Source of the DNA: Neoceratodus forsteri
Taxonomy: Eukaryota; Chordata; Ceratodontiformes; Ceratodontidae
DNA length: 64,000 nucleotides
Reading direction: 5' to 3'
Assembly: GCA_016271365.2 (NCBI GenBank)
Contig: JADMNL010000022.1
Location: 218,278,501-218,342,500 of the forward strand
Numbering within the stretch: the first letter of the stretch is position 1; each line of letters opens with the position of its first letter. This document shows, in pieces, positions 22,104 to 33,700 of the stretch. The notes below the pieces were generated by a model. It saw nothing but the letters and a program-made list of their open reading frames with translations, ran no database searches and had not been told where the DNA came from. Both the position numbers and the translations under genes were made by a program.

Positions 22104-22762
22104 GATGCCCTTTAGAGCACTGGATGTGGTTGGCAGTTCAGTTTAAATCCTTGACTTCTTATGTGAAACTCATAGGCATAGTCAGGGGAGGCTGGGGGGT
22201 CCTCTCTGGCCAGAAACCCCCTCGCATACTGCTTCCATTTCCTTTGTGGAAACCCACTGTTTCCAAATCCTGATTATACCCCAGAGACTGCAAACAGAGA
22301 TCAAGTAGTGTCCGCTGTCTCGTGTTGAAGGTGTTAAGGATGCTACAAGAAAACAAAACATGTTAAGACCAAGTATGGCTGCGAACCATTTCCCCCAGTA
22401 AACAAACACATATCACTGCCAACTCCCTTCCTCAAGAAAATGAAAGGAGAATGCCACTGCACAGCATTCAGTACAAAATGTTTTTCTGCGAGACTTGAGA
22501 TTGCATGTAGCATCGCAACAGAACTGCCTTAACTACAGATGATCCGCCCCCACCTCCATTCAGAGCAAGGCTCCAATAAAACTGATGGCTCGCAACAAAG
22601 AAGTACAAAAGGCCTTTCTTGTCAGCTGGAGAAAGTTGCCCTTTCCTGCCAAGCCTGTCTACAAAAACATTTCAGTCTCCAGCCCTAAAGCTGGGACATG
22701 CATTAAACTACAGTCTTCCCATCAACTGCTCAATGAAAGTGAGATCCAGTCCTAGCCAGAGC
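22104..22762. other. Unassigned
   Basis: No domain-bearing frame or repeat recognised; this is probably the sequence into which copy 1 inserted. Confidence 0.4.
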
Positions 22763-23728
22763 TCCTCCACCATTGCCTGGTATTGTGTCTCCTGCTGAGA
22801 GAGGCTAGGGCTGCAATGACAGCGAGCTCCCCTCCAGCCATTGCTACTGCATCACTATCTGCGGTGTCTCCTGCTGAAAGAGGCTGGGACAGCAGTAGCA
22901 CTGAGCTCCCCTACAGCCTTTGCTACTACATCACTGTCTGCTGTGTCTCCTGCTAATAGAGGTTGGGGTAGGAGTAGCGCTGAGCTCCCTTTCAGCCATT
23001 GCTACTACATCACTGTCTGCAGTGTCTCCTGCCTAAGAGACTGGGACAGCAGTAGCACTGAGATCCCTTACGTCCTTTGCTACTACAACACTGTCTGCAG
23101 TGTCTCCTGCTAAGAGAAGTTGGGGTAGGAGTAGCGCTGAGTTCCCCTACAGCCATTGCTTCTACACTGCTGTTAATAGTATCTCCTGCTGAAAGAGGCT
23201 GGGACAGCAGCAGCTGTGAGCTCCCCATAGTCATTGCTACTACATCACTGTCTGTGGTGTCTCCTGCTGAAACAGGCTGGGACAGCAGTAGCGCTGAGCT
23301 CCCCTGCAGCCTTTGCTACTACAACACTGTCTGCAGTGTCTCCTGCTAAGAGAGGTTGGGGTAGGAGTAGCGCTGAGCTCCCCTACAGCCATTGCTTCTA
23401 CATTGCTGTTAATTGTATCTCCTGCTGAAAGAGGCTGGGATAGCAGCAGCAGCTGTGAACTCCTCTACAGTCATTGCTACTACAACATCATCTGCAGTGT
23501 CTCCTGCTAAGAGAGGTTGGGGTGGGAGTAGCGTTGAGCTCCCCTATAGCCTTTGCTACTACATCACTGTCTGCAGTGTCTCCTGCTACGACAGGTTGGG
23601 GTGTGAGTAGCGCTGAGCTCCCCTACAGCCTTTGCTACTACATCACTGTCTGCAGTGTCTCCTGCCAAGAGAGGTTGGGGTGGGAGTAGTGCTGAGCTCC
23701 CCTACAGCCATTGCTACTACATCACTGT
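22763..23728. repeat. Minisatellite family M, array 1, left part (~79-bp unit)
   Basis: About twelve head-to-tail units of the type CTGCTGAGAGAGGCTGGGACAGCAGTAGC-GCTGAGCTCCCCTACAGCC-ATTGCTACTACATCACTGTCTGCAGTGTCTC (written here in pieces). Unit length varies from about 76 to 82 bp. Pairs of neighbouring units alternate in type (for example TTCTACA..GCTGTTAAT against CTACTACATCACTGTC), so a higher-order two- to four-unit pattern is present. Overlapping frames of about 60-90 codons here are only periodic artefacts. Confidence 0.95.
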
Positions 23729-24566
23729 CATAGAAACATAGAATTTGACGGCAGATAAGGACTGCTTGGCCCACCCAGTCTGCCCATTCCCCTACCTAAT
23801 GGATAAGTTGCAGATCCTAGTTAACCAGCAGCCTACTTCTTTCTACCCCCACCCCCTAGAATTGCCTTGTGACTGTCCCATGCATGCTTGAATTCAACCA
23901 CTGTTTTTAACTCCACAACCTCCTCCGGAAGGTCATACCATGCATCCACAACCCTCTCTGTGAAAAAATACTTCCTTACATTACCTCTGAGCCGCCCCTC
24001 CCTCTATCTTCAAATTGTGCCCCCTTGTTCTTGCACATCTCTTTTTTTGAAAGATGCTACCCTCTTGGACTTTGTTGATTCCCTTGAGGTACTTGAAAGT
24101 TTCTATCATGTCCCCCCCTCCTTTTACTCGAGGCTATACATATTAAGCTCCTTTAGTCTCTCCTCATATGTCTTCTGGTGCAGACCCTGCACCATTTTAG
24201 TTGCCCTCCTCTGGACAGCTTCCATCTTTTCTATGTCCTTGCGGAGATTGGGTTTCCAGAACTGCACACAGTACTCCAGATGGGGTCTCACCAGCTGTCT
24301 GTACAGAGGGATAACAACTTCCTGTTTTCTACTGGTGATGCCTCTCCCTATGCATCCCAGTATCCCCCAGCCCTCCTTACTGCCCTCTCACATTGCTTGC
24401 CCACCTTTAAGTCATCTGATATGACTACCCCCAAGTCCCTTTCCATTTTTGTTGTTGTTAGTATCTCACCCCTCATTGTGTACTCTTCCCCTGGGTTTTT
24501 GTTTCCCAGGGGAAGAGTACACAATGGGGGTGAGATACTAACAACAACAAAAATGGAAAGGGACCC
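23729..24566 (-). mobile_element. CR1 LINE 3' end inserted in the minisatellite
   Basis: Minus strand. The 3' end is at 23729 (CATAGAAACATAGAATT on the plus strand, the complement of the TTCTATGTTTCTATG tail), followed by the 3' UTR and the RT C-terminus ('MQGLHQKTYEER', 'VQRRATKMVQGL' equivalents). The 5' end near 24500 is a snap-back hairpin (see next entry). The flanking array resumes in phase at GTCTGTGGTGTCTCC, so it inserted inside a single unit. Confidence 0.9.
24436..24563. repeat. 60-bp inverted duplication at the CR1 5' end
   Basis: Left arm 24436-24495 (TCCCTTTCCATTTTTG...CCCCTGGG) and right arm 24505-24563 are inverted copies with about one mismatch round the 9-base spacer TTTTTGTTT. 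The left arm is ordinary CR1 coding-strand sequence in its normal position. The right arm is an extra inverted copy at the 5' edge of the insertion. Confidence 0.92.
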
Positions 24567-25358
24567 GTCTGTGGTGTCTCCTGCTGAAAGAGGCTGGGAC
24601 AGCAGTAGCACTGAGCTCCCCTACAGCCATTGCTACTACACTGCTGTTGATAGTATCTCCTGCCGAAAGAGGCTGGGACACCAGTAGCTGTGAGCTCCCC
24701 TACAGACATTGCTTTTATGCTGCTGTTTTCAGTGTCTCCTACTGAGAGAGGCTGGGTCAACAGTAGCCATGAGCTCCCCTGCAGCCATTGCTTCTATGCT
24801 GCTGTTTACAGTATCTCCTGCTGAGAGAGGCTGGGGCAGCAGTAGCTGTGACAGAAATAGCTGTGAGCTCTCCTACAGACATTGCTGCTATGCTGCTGTT
24901 TATGGTGTCCCCTGCTGAGAGGGGCTGGGATAGCAGTAGCTGTGACGGGAGTAGTTACGAGCTCTCCTAAAGACATTGTTGCTGTACTGATGTTTATGGT
25001 GCCTCCTGCTGGGAGTAGCTGTGAACTCCCCCATCCTCACTGCTTCTACATTGAGTGCGGTGCCTCCTGATGAAAGTGACTACCTGGGACTGGATTAGCT
25101 GTGAGTGAGTTCTTCCACAGTCACTACTTCTACACCATGCTCTATGGTGCTTCAAATGAGACAGGCTGGGATGGAAAGAGCTGGGAGTTCCTCCACAGTC
25201 AAGGCTGCACCACCGCTGTCCATGGTGGTTCAAACAGATAGGATGGGCTAGAAGAAGCTGGGAGCTCCCCCACAGCCAGTGCTTCTACATCATTGACTAT
25301 GGTATCTCCTGCAGACCAAGACTGGGATGGTAGTAGCTGCAAGCTCCCCCCCCCCCAA
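24567..25358. repeat. Minisatellite family M, array 1, right part
   Basis: The ~79-bp units continue after the CR1. They diverge progressively: units after 25010 carry indels (for example GATGAAAGTGACTACCTGGGAC) and the last recognisable unit ends near 25355 at a C-run. Decay at one edge is typical of tandem arrays in which only the centre is homogenised. Confidence 0.9.
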
Positions 25359-25779
25359 GCCAGTGTTCTTAAACCCTTCAATCAGTGTTTGTCCATGTTC
25401 TCAGTAGTCCAGATATAGAATATTTTGAATAAATATTCCAAATACTGTCTTAACAAGAACTGGAATATATATTCCAGTCACATATCGCTAGACAGAAGGG
25501 CTGCTCTCTGGCACAGTGGTGCTTTACTTCAAAAAATGGTCATGGAAAAAGTGGACAAGAGGCAGCCGTCTCCTCTCCCAATGAAAGTAAGCACTTCTCA
25601 GGTCATTTAGTGCCAATATGTAGTTCATTAATGCATATTATAGTAAAAAGCACTCAGGAAAGTGGAGCACAATGTTCTCACACACACACAAAGGCTGGTT
25701 TCAAGTTCTATATGCATTTGTGTGTTTAAACACTGCAATGCACTTTACACATGCTTTTACCATGATATGTAAGTAATAA
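25359..25779. other. Unassigned
   Basis: No gene; AT-rich, with a short CA run at 25680. Confidence 0.4.
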
Positions 25780-26760
25780 CCCACGACAGCGTGTGCATTA
25801 TAGGATTTTTAATGCATGCCTCAGGGGTGTAGTGGGGCACAAGGCCAAAGGTCAAGTGTCCTTACATCCATGGGAATTGCATCACAGTCCTATTATGCAC
25901 ACCCTGGAGGGCTTATTATACTTATAAAATGGCTCCAAGTAGGTTTTTCAGAGAGGAAAATTAGATTCAGCACCTGACCATGAGTTTAGAGGGATTTAAT
26001 GCATGGTCAGGTGATATCTCTCAGCCAATGAAATTTCTAGAGTTTTTCCTGCATTTTAAAAGCACTTATCAAGTACATGTTAGTACTAGATGACTTGAGA
26101 AGTGCTTACTCTCACTGAGAGAGGTGAGTGTGGATTCTTTTCATTTTTTATACATTCCACTTAGTATTCTGCTTTTACTTGTAACTTGGTATTCTGAATG
26201 AACTTAACTTTGGGCATGCTCAGTACTTTGCTCAGTTAATAACTGAAGGCCTTTCTACAGAGCTTACTATGAACACTGAACTTGCTGGGATCACATGGAC
26301 CAGTACTTCACCAGTGTTCCAATTACTACTGCAACATCCTAGCTGTGTTATTCAGACTACTGCTCCCGTATTTGCAATATCAGTGTTTTTTTCTGTGTGT
26401 ATTTTGTAGGTTTTTCTGTTTTTTTCTCCCAGACCCCTTGAATCCTGGCATAGCATTAACATGTGGAGGCATGCGCACATCACACACTACAGGACCCCCC
26501 ACCCTACCAGTCGCTTCATTACCACCTACACCTGCCACCGGACCTCCATCCAGTGACAGTGGGACTGCGGACCAGTGACTCTCCCTCCCGGGAGAGGAGA
26601 GCCAGTGCTTGATCCTGCTTCCACCTTCTCCCCCGTGCTGGAACCTGATGACTCAAAGTCAATCCCAAACTCGGGTTGCTGGCGAAGCGCGAGGTGAGGT
26701 GTCCAGTGCCTCAACCTTCAGTGCCACCGGGCTGGCTGCAATATCAGTACTTAGCTGTCT
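25780..26760 (+). repeat. Dispersed repeat family D, copy 3
   Basis: Runs from a TTTTTAATGCATGCC..AGGGGTGTAGTGGGGCACAAGG block, through CACCCTGGAGGGCTTATTAT, to a T-rich tract with TTTTGTAG and TTTTTTTCTCCCAG (splice-acceptor-like) and the conserved end CTGATGACTCAAAG...GGGTTGCTGGCG...GTGCCACCGGGCTGGCTG. This is the longest copy and the best candidate for defining the family's extent. Confidence 0.55.
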
Positions 26761-27699
26761 AGAATATTTATTCAGAATATTGAGTATTCTGAATAGGATG
26801 AGACTACAGTACCAGGTAGCAAAGTGGAGTCAGATGCATGGAGTGTGTGTGTGGGTTGGGCAGTGTGTGTGTAGCTGCTCTCCCTTTACAATCGATGAAA
26901 AAAGCCATACTGCTTTTTTTTTCCTCACTGTGTTTTATGCCAAAAGCCTGCGGTCCAAAGCTTGAAAGCTGCTCATTAGCTGTTGAACTGTTGTAATTCA
27001 GGTAGCAAGTTAATTGAAGAGCTCCAGAAGCATGTGGATTGGTAAACGTTGAGCGCCAGAACTCACCAAGCAGCTTAAGATCTTAAGATATCTGGATGGA
27101 GCACAGAACAAGCACTTTAATAAAAAGAGTGAAGCGTATACAATTTAACACAGTGGCTGGAGTAACCTTAGAGCAAGGTACTTTCAGAAAGAACTATACC
27201 ATCTACCAGATATGAGAGTCAACCCCACAGCAGACAGCCAGAACTAGGATAAATAAAAGTTCTGAACGGGTGGCAGGCTGCAACGTTAGCCACATACAGT
27301 AACGCTGAAGTTTATAGCAACAAAAAAGCACTGGTATAGCATTCATCATTCAGCACTTCCAAATGGCAAGATCAACAGGAGGAAGTGTTTTCATGCAGAC
27401 ATAGTCAGCTGAACCAGGGACTATCCAAAAAAAGAAAAGGAAAAGAAGAGTACTGGTGCGGTCACATAAGGCCGGGTAATACCCGGCAACCATTCTTGCT
27501 CTGAATCAAGTATTTTTGCTAAAAAGAAAAATCTATATAAAAGGAGAAAGAAAATAACAGATGTATAAGAAATGGACTTTGTTTTTTCTCCTATGGGAGT
27601 GCAATAGTAAGCAGATACCAGTGTGGAATCCACCACCCCCCCAACACCCAACACTATCTGAATTTAAAATGTGAATAGTGTAAAAACAGTCCTATCTAT
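26761..27699. other. Unassigned
   Basis: No domain-bearing frame; GT-rich patch at 26840-26870. Confidence 0.4.
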
Positions 27700-28640
27700 G
27701 TAGGACACAGAGCAGGAAAATTGCCTTTAGGGCAAGAACGAAAGTTATCAATTTAAACTCAAATTCAGTACCTGAACAAAGAAACAAGACTTGGCAAATT
27801 ACTAAGAGCTTCAGAAATAAAAGTGAGACAAAAACTGCACAAAATAAAGATAAATACACCCCACAGAGGGGTTCTGATTCCCTGTGACCTCGAGAGTGAA
27901 GCTCGAGAAGTCCTCGGGAATCAGAACTTTGAGGTGGCAGCACGGGATGATTGTGCAAAGAGTTGCACATCCAGTATTTTATAGCGCCCCAAAGAATGAG
28001 GAATCCTTCTGGTGCTCACCCACTACTTTCGAGGAAACCACAGCTACCATCATAAGCATTTATTTTTTCTTTTAATCTAGTTTTTGCTCCTCCATGGCCA
28101 CTTACACCTGTCGTCAGGCACCCCCTTCCACCACCAACTCCATCAGACTCTTCCCATGGGGATCCTCAAGGACCATGGTCTGAGAGCAGAGGGGGCTGCC
28201 ACATACAGCCATGGAGAGACATGGGATTTTCTTATGGTTTTCTCCTGCCCTCCCAGAGCAATGGCATGCACAGCAAGTGCATGCGTGTGGAGGCATGCAT
28301 GCATTCCTGGAAACCGAGTGTTGTTCCACCTGCCTCAATGTTATGTCGGCCCCCGACTCTGCTCTGACACCTGGCCTCCTCTGCGTGTCAGCCGAGAGCA
28401 AGGAACTACACCTTCCCAATATGGGAAATGAGAGCAGCCCAGTAGCCACTACAATCATCTATCTCCCAGTCCTCCCCCCTGCCAACCCCTGGCAGCCTGA
28501 GCTCGCCTCAAACCCAGGTTGTCAGTGTGGCATCAAGCACCTCAACTCTCAGTGCCACTGGGCCAGCCCTCTTTCTGTTTGATGGGCACCTGGCGGTCTT
28601 CTGTTCAGGTGAACAGGTGACTCATGCAATTATGAAAACA
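27700..28640 (+). repeat. Dispersed repeat family D, copy 4
   Basis: T-rich tract with TTTTAATCTAG at about 28070-28080, then TTTTTGCTCCTCCATGGCC, GCATGCGTGTGGAGGCATGC and the conserved end CCAGGTTGTCAGTG...CTCAGTGCCACTGGGCCAGCC near 28515-28570. A hairpin, GTTCTGATTCCC against GGGAATCAGAAC (27871-27927), sits upstream. The left limit is uncertain. Confidence 0.5.
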
Positions 28641-28909
28641 GCTGCAACCTTGTTGTACCACAGTAGGGTACAGTCACGTTCCATAACATTTGAAATGGGG
28701 TACAACAAGATTTCAGCTGGCATGGATTTGCATGCAGAACAAAGCCTCACTATACACTACAGAGAATTACTCAGAATCATAGAGCAATAGAACTTCAAAT
28801 GGGCAATTCAGTCCCTAAAGACAGTGAGACAACAAGCAACAACACTAAGCAAACTAAAGAATTTAAACCACAGTCTATAATACACAAACGAGGAAGGGAA
28901 TGGAAAATA

Positions 28910-29890
28910 AAAGTGAACATGAAGGGAAGATCATGCAGTCTTGATATGGTCACTGTCGTATAATAAATGGGTGTGTGGATTAACTATAAAACATATGAGG
29001 GTAGGATTCTTCTGTTAAACATAAAATTAAAAGGAATTCCATTGGCAGTCGGATCCATTTATGCTCCCTTTAGAAAACTAGTGAGTATTATTTTGCCAAA
29101 ATACAGTATATAAGTTATTACTGGACTAGGGTGCCGAACATTTAATAATAGGAGCTGATATGAACTGCCGGGGGGGGGGGTCGGTGCAAAAGATAAAGCA
29201 TCCTTATTAAGAAGGTAGGACAATTATAGAGCAAAAATATTTGATAATTTTATGGACACTAACTTGTCGGGAGATCTTTGGAGAGAGTAACATACAGATT
29301 CTATAGAATATACACATCAATCAAAGAGATTCAAATCTGAGGCCAGGATAGGCTATATTTTAATTTAAAAATCTCTACTAGCAGGCAGTTTGCACACCTC
29401 TTCAGCAACTGAGCCCGGAATGCTGTCCGACAATAATTCTGTACATTTCCAAATGCTTACTTATATGAGTCAAACACCAAGTTTTTCCGTGGAGAATGAA
29501 TACTGCATTATTGGAAGATGAGGCCTTTCTAAAACTAGTCAAGTTAGCTTCCAAACAGTTTTGGTTGCATGATGATTCACAACTGAATAACATTTTAGAA
29601 TATCGAGCTGCTTTCAAGGGTACGATGCAGGGAGAATTTATTAACTACACTGCAGCAAAGAATTAAGAGGAAGAACGTGAGAAAAAGTTTAAAAATGTGG
29701 AGTTAGACATTAATAGTGGGAAAGTAGACAATATGAATATGATACCTTAAAACTTATTATTACTACAAAAAATACATAAAAACTAACCAGGATGAGAACA
29801 AAAAGGAAGTGGTGCTTAGAGAGTGATTCTCGGGAGCATTTTAGCCAAGAGAATCAAAGAAGATGAAAAAAAAAAGTAGTGTCTATTTTT
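28910..29890 (+). mobile_element. L1/Tx1-clade LINE relic: endonuclease to RT linker
   Basis: Translating across frames gives an ordered series: 'IPLAVGSIYAP' (28.03-type SIYAP block near 29040-29070), 'LIIGADMNC' near 29140 (the GGDFN block), 'SIEYTH..KRFKSEARI' near 29300 (the YTFxS..S.SRID block, with R-I retained), then WRMNTALLEDEAF and KQFWLHDDSQLNNILEYRAAFKG...QGEFINY near 29493-29640, which is the linker before the RT. This layout is specific to L1/Tx1 endonuclease, not CR1. Many stops: an ancient copy. Confidence 0.8.
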
Positions 29891-29905
29891 AACACAGCAT
29901 AGCAC

Positions 29906-30425
29906 AACATAGCAGGGACCTAGTTGTTGGTGACCCACTGGCGGGAAGTGATCACGCCACGGTTTGGGTCTCCCTCGACCTGGGGAAGGAGTAGAACACA
30001 CAAAAGCGACAGTGGTTGATTTTAGAGGGGCGGACTTGGGGGAATGGAGCGGATCCTTAGGGGCTACCTAGATGAGATCAGGCCAAGGATGGGCATGGAG
30101 GCCTGGTAGGAAATTATTAAAATGGGGCTCCTGGAGGCTACCAAGGCCTGCACGAGGGAGAGATGCAAGTGGGGCAAAGCTAAGAGGCCAAGCTGGTGGA
30201 CAAGGGAGGTCCAGGATGTGGTGAGGGAAAAAAGGTTGCTTATAGCAGATACAAATGTTCTCGGGGGGCTATATCCAAGGGGGAGTATGATAAGGTAGCC
30301 AGAAGGGTCACCAGGGTGGTGAGTTCAGCCAAGGCTGGGGTAGAGCTGAGATTGGCACAGGGGATTAGAAGGGGGGAAAAGGGTTCTTCAGGTATATCGA
30401 GAAAAACTAGAACTTTCTGGAAAAA
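29906..30425 (+). mobile_element. CR1 ORF2 fragment (endonuclease end to linker)
   Basis: Encodes 'DLVVGDPLAGSDHATVWVSLDL' equivalent (SDH endonuclease block), then 'FRGADLGEWSGSLGAT' -like and 'KRPSWWTREVQDVVREKRLL' linker sequence typical of CR1, ending 'GFFRYIEKN' near 30400. It interrupts the L1/Tx1 relic, whose C-terminus follows. Confidence 0.75.
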
Positions 30426-30429
30426 AAAG

Positions 30430-30720
30430 AGCTGGACTTGGAATCGACTGATATTCAGAGGCATTATATATCAGCCACTGTCTTTGGACATAAAACAAGA
30501 AACAAATCCATTAAAATTAAAATGATAAATAACGCACATTTCATGCCTTTAAGATTATTGAGAAAGAAGGCAAAATGTAGGAAATGTAGTAAAGATGGGG
30601 CCGGTATACTCCACACTCTTCGGGAGTGTGAAACGGTAGAGTTGGTGGACAGATTCCTTTAATTTGGTAAGTAATTAACTTGGGAGTTAAAATGGAAAAT
30701 GCTAGTTTTATAAATATTAT
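30430..30720 (+). mobile_element. L1/Tx1-clade LINE relic: ORF2 C-terminus
   Basis: The frame around 30510-30660 reads NNAHFMPLRLLRKKAKCRKCS then GAGILHTLREC, matching the C-terminal Cys-x2-Cys...His-x4-Cys motif of L1-type ORF2 proteins. It is the continuation of the relic at 28910-29890; most of the RT in between is missing. Confidence 0.7.
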
Positions 30721-30989
30721 TCTAGAACAGTTCTCCTGAACTTTAAGTAACAAAATAAATTACGTTTGTAAAGCTAGATGTATTGCAGTAAAAAGATTAA
30801 TATTAAAATATTGAAAGTCTCAAGAGGCAAAGCCAAAATTTCAAAGAGAAGAGTGGAGTACACTATTCCTCACTTACTGGTAAGAAGTAAAATTCCTTCC
30901 AAATAAGGCCTTTTGGAATATGCATGAAATGAGTATAGAACAGTGGTCAGAAACACTGATAGACTAATACCAACATACAGCAAAGCCAG

Positions 30990-31490
30990 CAAAATAAGGT
31001 CATTAGGTCTATCTAGTGTTTTCATATAACAGGGCCCTTAGCATCCATCAGCTACTGACTCTGCTCCCCCTCCCCAATCTGCCTTTCCCCTCCACTGACC
31101 CTTATTTTCCCATTGACTCTATCCCAACCTCTCTTGAAGCTTCCAACCATTTTCAATGCAACAACCTCTTCTGGAAGTTCATTCCAACCCATCGCCATCC
31201 TCTTTGTGAAGAAATGCCTCCTAACCTGTATTCTAAACCTCCCCTCCAATTTAAGACTAGGTCCCCCCATGTTTTGGTTTCTACTCAGCCTGAAGAGACC
31301 CACTTTATCCATCCTACATATTCCTTTCAAATACTTAGAAGTCTCAATCAAGTCTCCTTTCTTTCTCTCCTCTCTTTTAGGAAGTACATGTTCAGCGCCC
31401 TCAACCTCTCGTCCTACCCTGTTAACCCATATCATTTTTGTTGCCCTCCTTTGGACTGTCTCCAGCAGGTTAATGTCCTTTTTATGTTTG
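30990..31490 (-). mobile_element. CR1 LINE 3' end
   Basis: Minus-strand frame reads HKKDINLLETVQRRATKMI, then KKGDLIETSKYLKGI and RRHFFTKRMAMGWNELPEEVV, the C-terminus of CR1 ORF2, largely in one frame from 31490 to 31090. The 3' UTR reaches about 30995 (complement of CACTAGATAGACCTAATGACC). Better preserved than most copies here. Confidence 0.9.
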
Positions 31491-31737
31491 CTTGCACGCA
31501 GCGCAAGAAACATATTGTGGCAGCTTGGTGCTGAAGCAGGTTCTGGAGGTGCGGCACTGTTGTGGCCAATACTGGCATGGCATTTATGGGCATGAGTGCT
31601 GTCCACTAATAAGGGGGACACAGCCGGTGGCACTAGTTTCGAACGTTGACACAAACTTGAAAGAAACTAGCTACACTGGCTGTGCCTCCACAGAGACACA
31701 GCACGCATGCATATTGCTTTACAATGCTCTCCTCCCG

Positions 31738-31947
31738 ACATACTGTATGGCCGACGGGGTGCCCAACCCCTGTCAAGCTGCAATGGTCCCCCACAAATGG
31801 ACAACCACGTGCCATGCTGGGAGCCCACCACAGTGTGGTAGTAGTCTATATGGCCGACGGGGGTGCCCAATCCCCTGCTGGCTTCACTGCCCCCCGCCCC
31901 AAACAGCCTTCCTGCTGCCATGCTGGGAGCCCACCCCAGCGTGGCAA
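31738..31947. repeat. Tandem duplication, two ~105-bp units
   Basis: GTATGGCCGACGGGGTGCCCAA...CCATGCTGGGAGCCCACC.CAG.GTGG occurs at about 31744-31840 and again at about 31849-31947. The flanks 31491-31737 and 31948-32208 hold nothing I recognise. Confidence 0.8.
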
Positions 31948-32208
31948 AAGTCCCGCATCGTGGAAGAAAAAAACCAGAAATCTAAAAGAGAAAACCTTCC
32001 CTCGCTGACTGTCCTGACCAGCTCCCCACCCGCTCCCACCCTCTGCGCACCTACCTCCCACACCCCCCCTCACCCCATACTTACCTCCGAGTCTGGCACG
32101 ACGATCTTCGAGGAGCGGAAACACGTATGCACTCTTCAAAGCCACTACCTAACTGAGAAATGCCGGTAAGCTATATAATGTAATAAATAGGTTTTTCAAC
32201 TCTGATGG

Positions 32209-33330
32209 ATATCTCAGGCATTTTTGGGAATTTGTCCAGCAAATTTTCAACATGGGGTTTTTGAGACCCCATCTCATGAATTCTGTCACTGTAATTTTGT
32301 TAATCGGCCCTGAAAGGTGATTTTGCGGTCACTGCATGGAACCACCTTCAGGATCGATTTACAAAATGACAGTGTCAGAGTTCATTAGGTAGGCCCCCAA
32401 AAACCCTATGTTGAAAATCCGGTGAAAAAATTCCCCAAAATGATAGTTTTACGTGCATGCGTTGTGCTGTTCCTACGCACGCTCGTAAGTTCGCGAATTT
32501 TCACTATTTTCACTCCAGATTTTCAACATTGCCATTTTACCACACCTCCTTATGAGCAGTATAGCTGTCATTTTTCACATCTTGCCCAAAACGTGTTTCC
32601 ACGCATGTAGCGCACAATGGTGCAGTCGGTGTGCGAAATCAATGTTCGGGACAGATTAAGAAAATCACAGTGACACTGTTCATGAGCAGAGGTGATACAA
32701 TGGGCATGTTAAAATCTGGTGAAAAAAGTCCATAAAATGTCTGTGTTACGAGTGACTATCGCGCAGTTTCCACTCACACTCGTAACTTCATGGATTTCTA
32801 ATATTTTCAGTCCAGGTTTTCACCACTGGCTTTTTTCCACACTTCCTTATGAACAGTACAGCTGTTATTTTTCACACCATGGCCGAAATGTGTTTTCGCA
32901 CTTTCAGCGCAGAAATGCGTAGTCGCTGTGGGAATTCACTGTACGGGACAGATTAAGAAAATCACCGTGACACTGTTCATGAGTGGAGGTTCCAAAATGC
33001 CTGTGTTGACGATCTGCTGTAAAAAATCCCCAAACTAATTGCATTATGGGTGTGCTTTGCACAGTTTCTACACACTCTCGTGACTTCACCAGTTTTTTAA
33101 ATATTTTCACTGCAAATTTTCAACATTGCCATTTTTTCCACCTCCCCATGAACAGTACAGCGGTCATTTTTCATATCCTGTTCAAAATGTGTTTTTGCAC
33201 CTGTGGTGCCAAATGGCATAGTCGCTGCGCAAAATCAGCTTTCGGCTAACAAACTGATATTGCCACTGTTCATAAAGTGGGGTCACAAAAACCATGTTGA
33301 AAATTTGGAGCAAAAATGCCAACGAATGCC
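32209..33330. mobile_element. TIR-bounded element built from ~298-bp tandem repeats
   Basis: The ends are inverted copies of ~50 bp: CTCAGGCATT...AAATTTTCAACATGG (32213-32256) against CCATGTTGAAAATTT...AATGCCTGAG (33293-33341). The interior consists of about 3.5 direct repeats: ACTCGTAA-type blocks at 32482, 32779 and 33077 give a period of 297-298 bp, each with TTTTCA..ATTGCC and GAACAGTACAGC. No transposase frame. It looks like a non-autonomous DNA transposon whose interior expanded as a satellite. Confidence 0.8.
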
Positions 33331-33341
33331 TGAGGCATTAG

Positions 33342-33700
33342 GGTTTCTGACCATAACACCCCACCCTGTAGAGGCTGACAGGCATCAGGGGTGTGACTTG
33401 GGATTCTCGCCTATAATGCTCATACCATTCCACACCCTGCAGCCAGTGAGAGGCATCGAGGTGTGCCTTGGACTCTTCAGCCTGAAAGTTCACCCCATTC
33501 TCCTATACATCACCCATCTCACCATAGTTCCTGATGGAATGGGGTTAGCATAAGGTCCAAAGACCCCAAGGCACACCATGACACTTGTTGGTGGCTGCAG
33601 GGTAGGGTGTGGTGACATGGCGTGGCTGTTATGCCTGATGACCAAAGGCACACCCCCAATGCCTGTCAGTCTTTGCAGGGTGGTGACGGGGTTGGCTTCA
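33342..33700. mobile_element. Foldback repeat, ~350 bp
   Basis: Arms 33345-33505 and 33535-33695 pair: ACACCCTGCAGCCA against TGGCTGCAGGGT, GGTGTGCCTTGG against CCAAGGCACACC, CACCCCATTC against GAATGGGGT. The loop is near 33520. It abuts the TIR element at 32209-33330; whether the two form one larger unit is open. Confidence 0.8.

Noticed and set aside
22841..25070. Several overlapping 60-90 codon plus-strand frames with a repeated Ala/Val/Ser-rich pattern
   Set aside because: They follow the ~79-bp minisatellite period and change frame between units; no protein evidence.
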